In this document: positions 62,376 through 64,000 of the stretch, piece after piece | How the letters are laid out: each line of letters begins with the position of its first letter | Position numbering within the stretch: position 1 is the first letter of the stretch | Source of the DNA: Roseimicrobium gellanilyticum | GTDB taxonomy: Bacteria; Verrucomicrobiota; Verrucomicrobiia; Verrucomicrobiales; Verrucomicrobiaceae | NCBI RefSeq assembly: GCF_003315205.1 | Contig: NZ_QNRR01000001.1 | Location: forward strand, 682,001-746,000 | DNA length: 64,000 bases | Direction of reading: 5' to 3' | Notes under the pieces: generated by a model | What the model was told of the DNA's origin: nothing | What the model saw: the letters and a program-made list of their open reading frames with translations, nothing else | The model's database searches: none | Program-made: the position numbers and the translations under genes

Positions 62376-63092
62376 ATGGAGCAGCAAGCAGCGAAGGAAC
62401 CGGCAGCAGGCCCCATGGGTCAGGATGCCACCTTTGTGCGCCGGGCCTTTGCCGCCATCGCTGGCCGTTATGTGCTCACGAATCACGTGCTGAGCCTGGG
62501 CATTGATGTCCTGTGGCGGAAGACTACCGCACGCTCCGTGGCGGCCCTGCAGCCGAAGGTGGTGCTGGATGTGGCTACGGGCAGCGGTGACCTCGCAGAA
62601 GCCATCCAGAACGCCTGCCCGGAGGCTACCGTGGTCGGCCTCGACTTCTCTGCACCCATGCTTCAGGAGGCCCAGAAACGCGGCCTGCAGCACCTGATGG
62701 TGGCGGATGCCATGAACATGCCCATCGTGGATGGCGCGGCCGACGTGCTCACCGTGGCCTTTGGCCTGCGGAACATGGCCTCATGGCCGGATGCTTTGCG
62801 TGAGATGTCCCGCGTGCTGCGCCCCGGTGGCAGTCTTTTCGTGCTGGACTTCTCCCTGCCCACCCAGCCGCTCATGCGGAAGGCACACCTCTTCTACCTG
62901 AGAACCGTCATGCCCAGGGTGGCAGGTGTGCTCACCGGCGAGCGCGGGGCCTTTGAGTATCTTTGCAATACCATCGAGCAATTCCCCAGCGGGGAAAACA
63001 TGTGCCGGATGATTCGCGAGAATGGTTTCCGTGAAGCGAAGGCTAGGGCGCTATCCTTCGGCATCGCGAGTTTGTATCAGGCGGTGAAGTAG
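62376..63092 (+). CDS. ubiE: Demethylmenaquinone/ubiquinone C-methyltransferase
   Basis: 238 residues with the UbiE/MenG pattern: VRRAFAAIAGRYVLTNHVLSLGID, SAM-binding VLDVATGSGDLAEAI, VVGLDFSAPML, FGLRNMASWPDALREMSRVLRPGG, and FLVLDFSLP-like strand (FVLDFSLPTQP). It methylates the quinone ring in menaquinone or ubiquinone synthesis. ATG 62376 is preceded by a good AAGGAAA. Confidence 0.93.
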   Translation: MEQQAAKEPAAGPMGQDATFVRRAFAAIAGRYVLTNHVLSLGIDVLWRKTTARSVAALQPKVVLDVATGSGDLAEAIQNACPEATVVGLDFSAPMLQEAQKRGLQHLMVADAMNMPIVDGAADVLTVAFGLRNMASWPDALREMSRVLRPGGSLFVLDFSLPTQPLMRKAHLFYLRTVMPRVAGVLTGERGAFEYLCNTIEQFPSGENMCRMIRENGFREAKARALSFGIASLYQAVK

Positions 63093-63256
63093 GGATGGGA
63101 ATCTCCCGTGAGACGGCCCACGCTGGAAAGCATGATGCGTCCTCATGGCAAACCACCTTGCCCAAGGCGCTTCGGTGTCCACGGCGGTAGCCAAGTCACG
63201 AGGGGCTCGTGTCGCCAATTCACCCCTCTCGTCACCGTGGCTGATGATAGTTCATA

Positions 63257-63772
63257 TCACACCATCTGTAGCGTCGCTTGCATCGCCCTCTCCAGGTTGC
63301 GCATCTTGCCATCGAGCGTCGCGATGCCCATCTGTCCGAAGTGGGCGGCATAACTCTCCGCCTGTACGGGTGTCATCAGTTCGATGAGGAAGGTTCCTTC
63401 CACCCATACCTTGGTGAATTGGAAGAATCCTGCGTTGCCAGGGAAACAGTCCCAACCCTCTTCCTTCGCAATCTCTTCAATGCGTGAGGTCGAGAGCGGT
63501 GTTTGAATCAGGAAGTGCGTGCTGCTGTGCTCACGCATGTCTTCATCGAAACTCTTCCCAGCGCTGCCTTTGTCCGTGGCATGATTCCACAGGATGTGAC
63601 CCCAAGGGAGGATTTCCAAGATGGTGCCGGAAGCATCACCCAGGCAGACAAACCACGAGCCTTGGGGGAAGGGCGGCGCGGGGGCCTTGATGGCCTCGCA
63701 GGCGAAAAGCCTGGCGAGTCCACGGGCGGCGGTTTCGGGATTGCGGGCGCTGAAGGAAGCGTGATGGATCAT
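63257..63772 (-). CDS. VOC-like (glyoxalase-fold) protein
   Basis: 171 residues. MIHHASFSARNPETAARGLARLF opens like a vicinal-oxygen-chelate protein, followed by APPFPQGSWFVCLGDASGTILEILPWG and a second unit with GFFQFTKVWVEGTFLIELMTP, giving the beta-alpha-beta-beta-beta repeat. Metal ligands are not certain, so no enzyme activity is claimed. Convergent to ubiE across 164 bp that carry a GC-rich inverted segment. Confidence 0.7.
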   Translation of the reverse strand: MIHHASFSARNPETAARGLARLFACEAIKAPAPPFPQGSWFVCLGDASGTILEILPWGHILWNHATDKGSAGKSFDEDMREHSSTHFLIQTPLSTSRIEEIAKEEGWDCFPGNAGFFQFTKVWVEGTFLIELMTPVQAESYAAHFGQMGIATLDGKMRNLERAMQATLQMV

Positions 63773-63819
63773 GGTAGTCTCCTGGATAGGGGTCTACCGG
63801 ATGCAGGTCAGTTCGCTCC

Positions 63820-64000
63820 TCAGCGTGACGGAGAATTTACAGACGGCTCCGCAGCACTGGGCGGAGGAGTCGGGCTGGGAGCCGGAGCTCGCTCAGACTC
63901 AGGCGCTGGTGCGGTCCGTGGCTTGAGCTCGTCCAGAGGATCGTGGGCAGCGTCTATCCGCTTCTGCAATTCCTCCACCAGGGGATCTTTCTGTTCTTTC
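63820..64000 (-). CDS. C-terminal end of a gene running off the window
   Basis: Minus-strand open frame entering at the right edge: 60 visible codons reading KEQKDPLVEELQKRIDAAHD, then DELKPRTAPAPESERAPAP and a Pro/Ser-rich end to a TGA at 63820-63822. The tail looks like a helix plus a disordered linker of a larger protein. Product unknown. It lies 48 bp from the start of the VOC-like gene on the same strand. Confidence 0.6.
   Translation of the reverse strand, partial: KEQKDPLVEELQKRIDAAHDPLDELKPRTAPAPESERAPAPSPTPPPSAAEPSVNSPSR

Overview
The window reads as chromosome of a verrucomicrobium, most likely subdivision 1 (Verrucomicrobiaceae and relatives). Supporting signs are the paired secreted DUF1549/DUF1553 and DUF1501 proteins, a DUF1080 secreted glycoside-type protein, many short intergenic repeats containing GCCGCAAAAA or GACGCAGAGG motifs, a high G+C content, and genes that often lack a clear Shine-Dalgarno sequence. 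The placement is inferred from family content; no rRNA or marker gene fixes it. No phage, integrase, plasmid origin or CRISPR array is visible.

Region by region. 0-12 kb holds metabolic and envelope genes: a four-helix membrane protein, a DUF1080 protein, a YggU-like protein, a TerC-CBS-EIIA fusion, a bacterial AP2-like protein, a class IV aminotransferase, an EamA exporter, an enolase-superfamily enzyme, and the DUF1549/DUF1553 + DUF1501 pair ending in a strong terminator. 12-19 kb holds a glucosyl-3-phosphoglycerate synthase-like glycosyltransferase, phosphatidylserine synthase, an Fe-S assembly trio (rhodanese-like, NifU/IscU-like, SufT), a REP-associated tyrosine transposase (RAYT) nested between two repeat families, an orphan antitoxin and purT. 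19-27.5 kb holds a large AAA/TPR/SpoIIE-phosphatase regulator followed by small, mostly secreted or unknown proteins, including a duplicated two-gene cassette of small proteins.

27.5-34.5 kb is a minus-strand export operon: HlyD-like adaptor, ABC ATPase, two FtsX/MacB-type permeases and a secreted cysteine-rich protein. Its three large gaps carry three different kinds of repeat (REP pair, heptamer tandem array, long inverted repeat). 34.7-53 kb looks like a sensing and stress block: a PAS hybrid kinase, a His-rich lipoprotein, a DUF6766 protein, Zn-alcohol dehydrogenase, SDR, a His-rich secreted protein, a translationally coupled kinase-CheR-CheB-kinase operon, a FAD/Rieske oxidoreductase, an isochorismatase-like hydrolase, a DUF892 ferritin-like protein and a DUF2892 protein, ending in decayed gene fragments. 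53-64 kb holds a DUF3500 protein, a type IV pilus/type II secretion cluster (two PilB/GspE ATPases, PilC/GspF, two tandem prepilins), a secreted MRJP-like protein, tRNA-Leu(CAG), ubiE/menG, a VOC-like protein and the end of a gene running off the window.

The most unusual points are the RAYT with nested repeats, the repeat-filled export operon, the duplicated small-protein cassette, the domain fusions (AAA-TPR-SpoIIE; TerC-CBS-EIIA), and the CheR/CheB operon without receptor or CheA. Product names rest on reading motifs by eye; no database search was possible.
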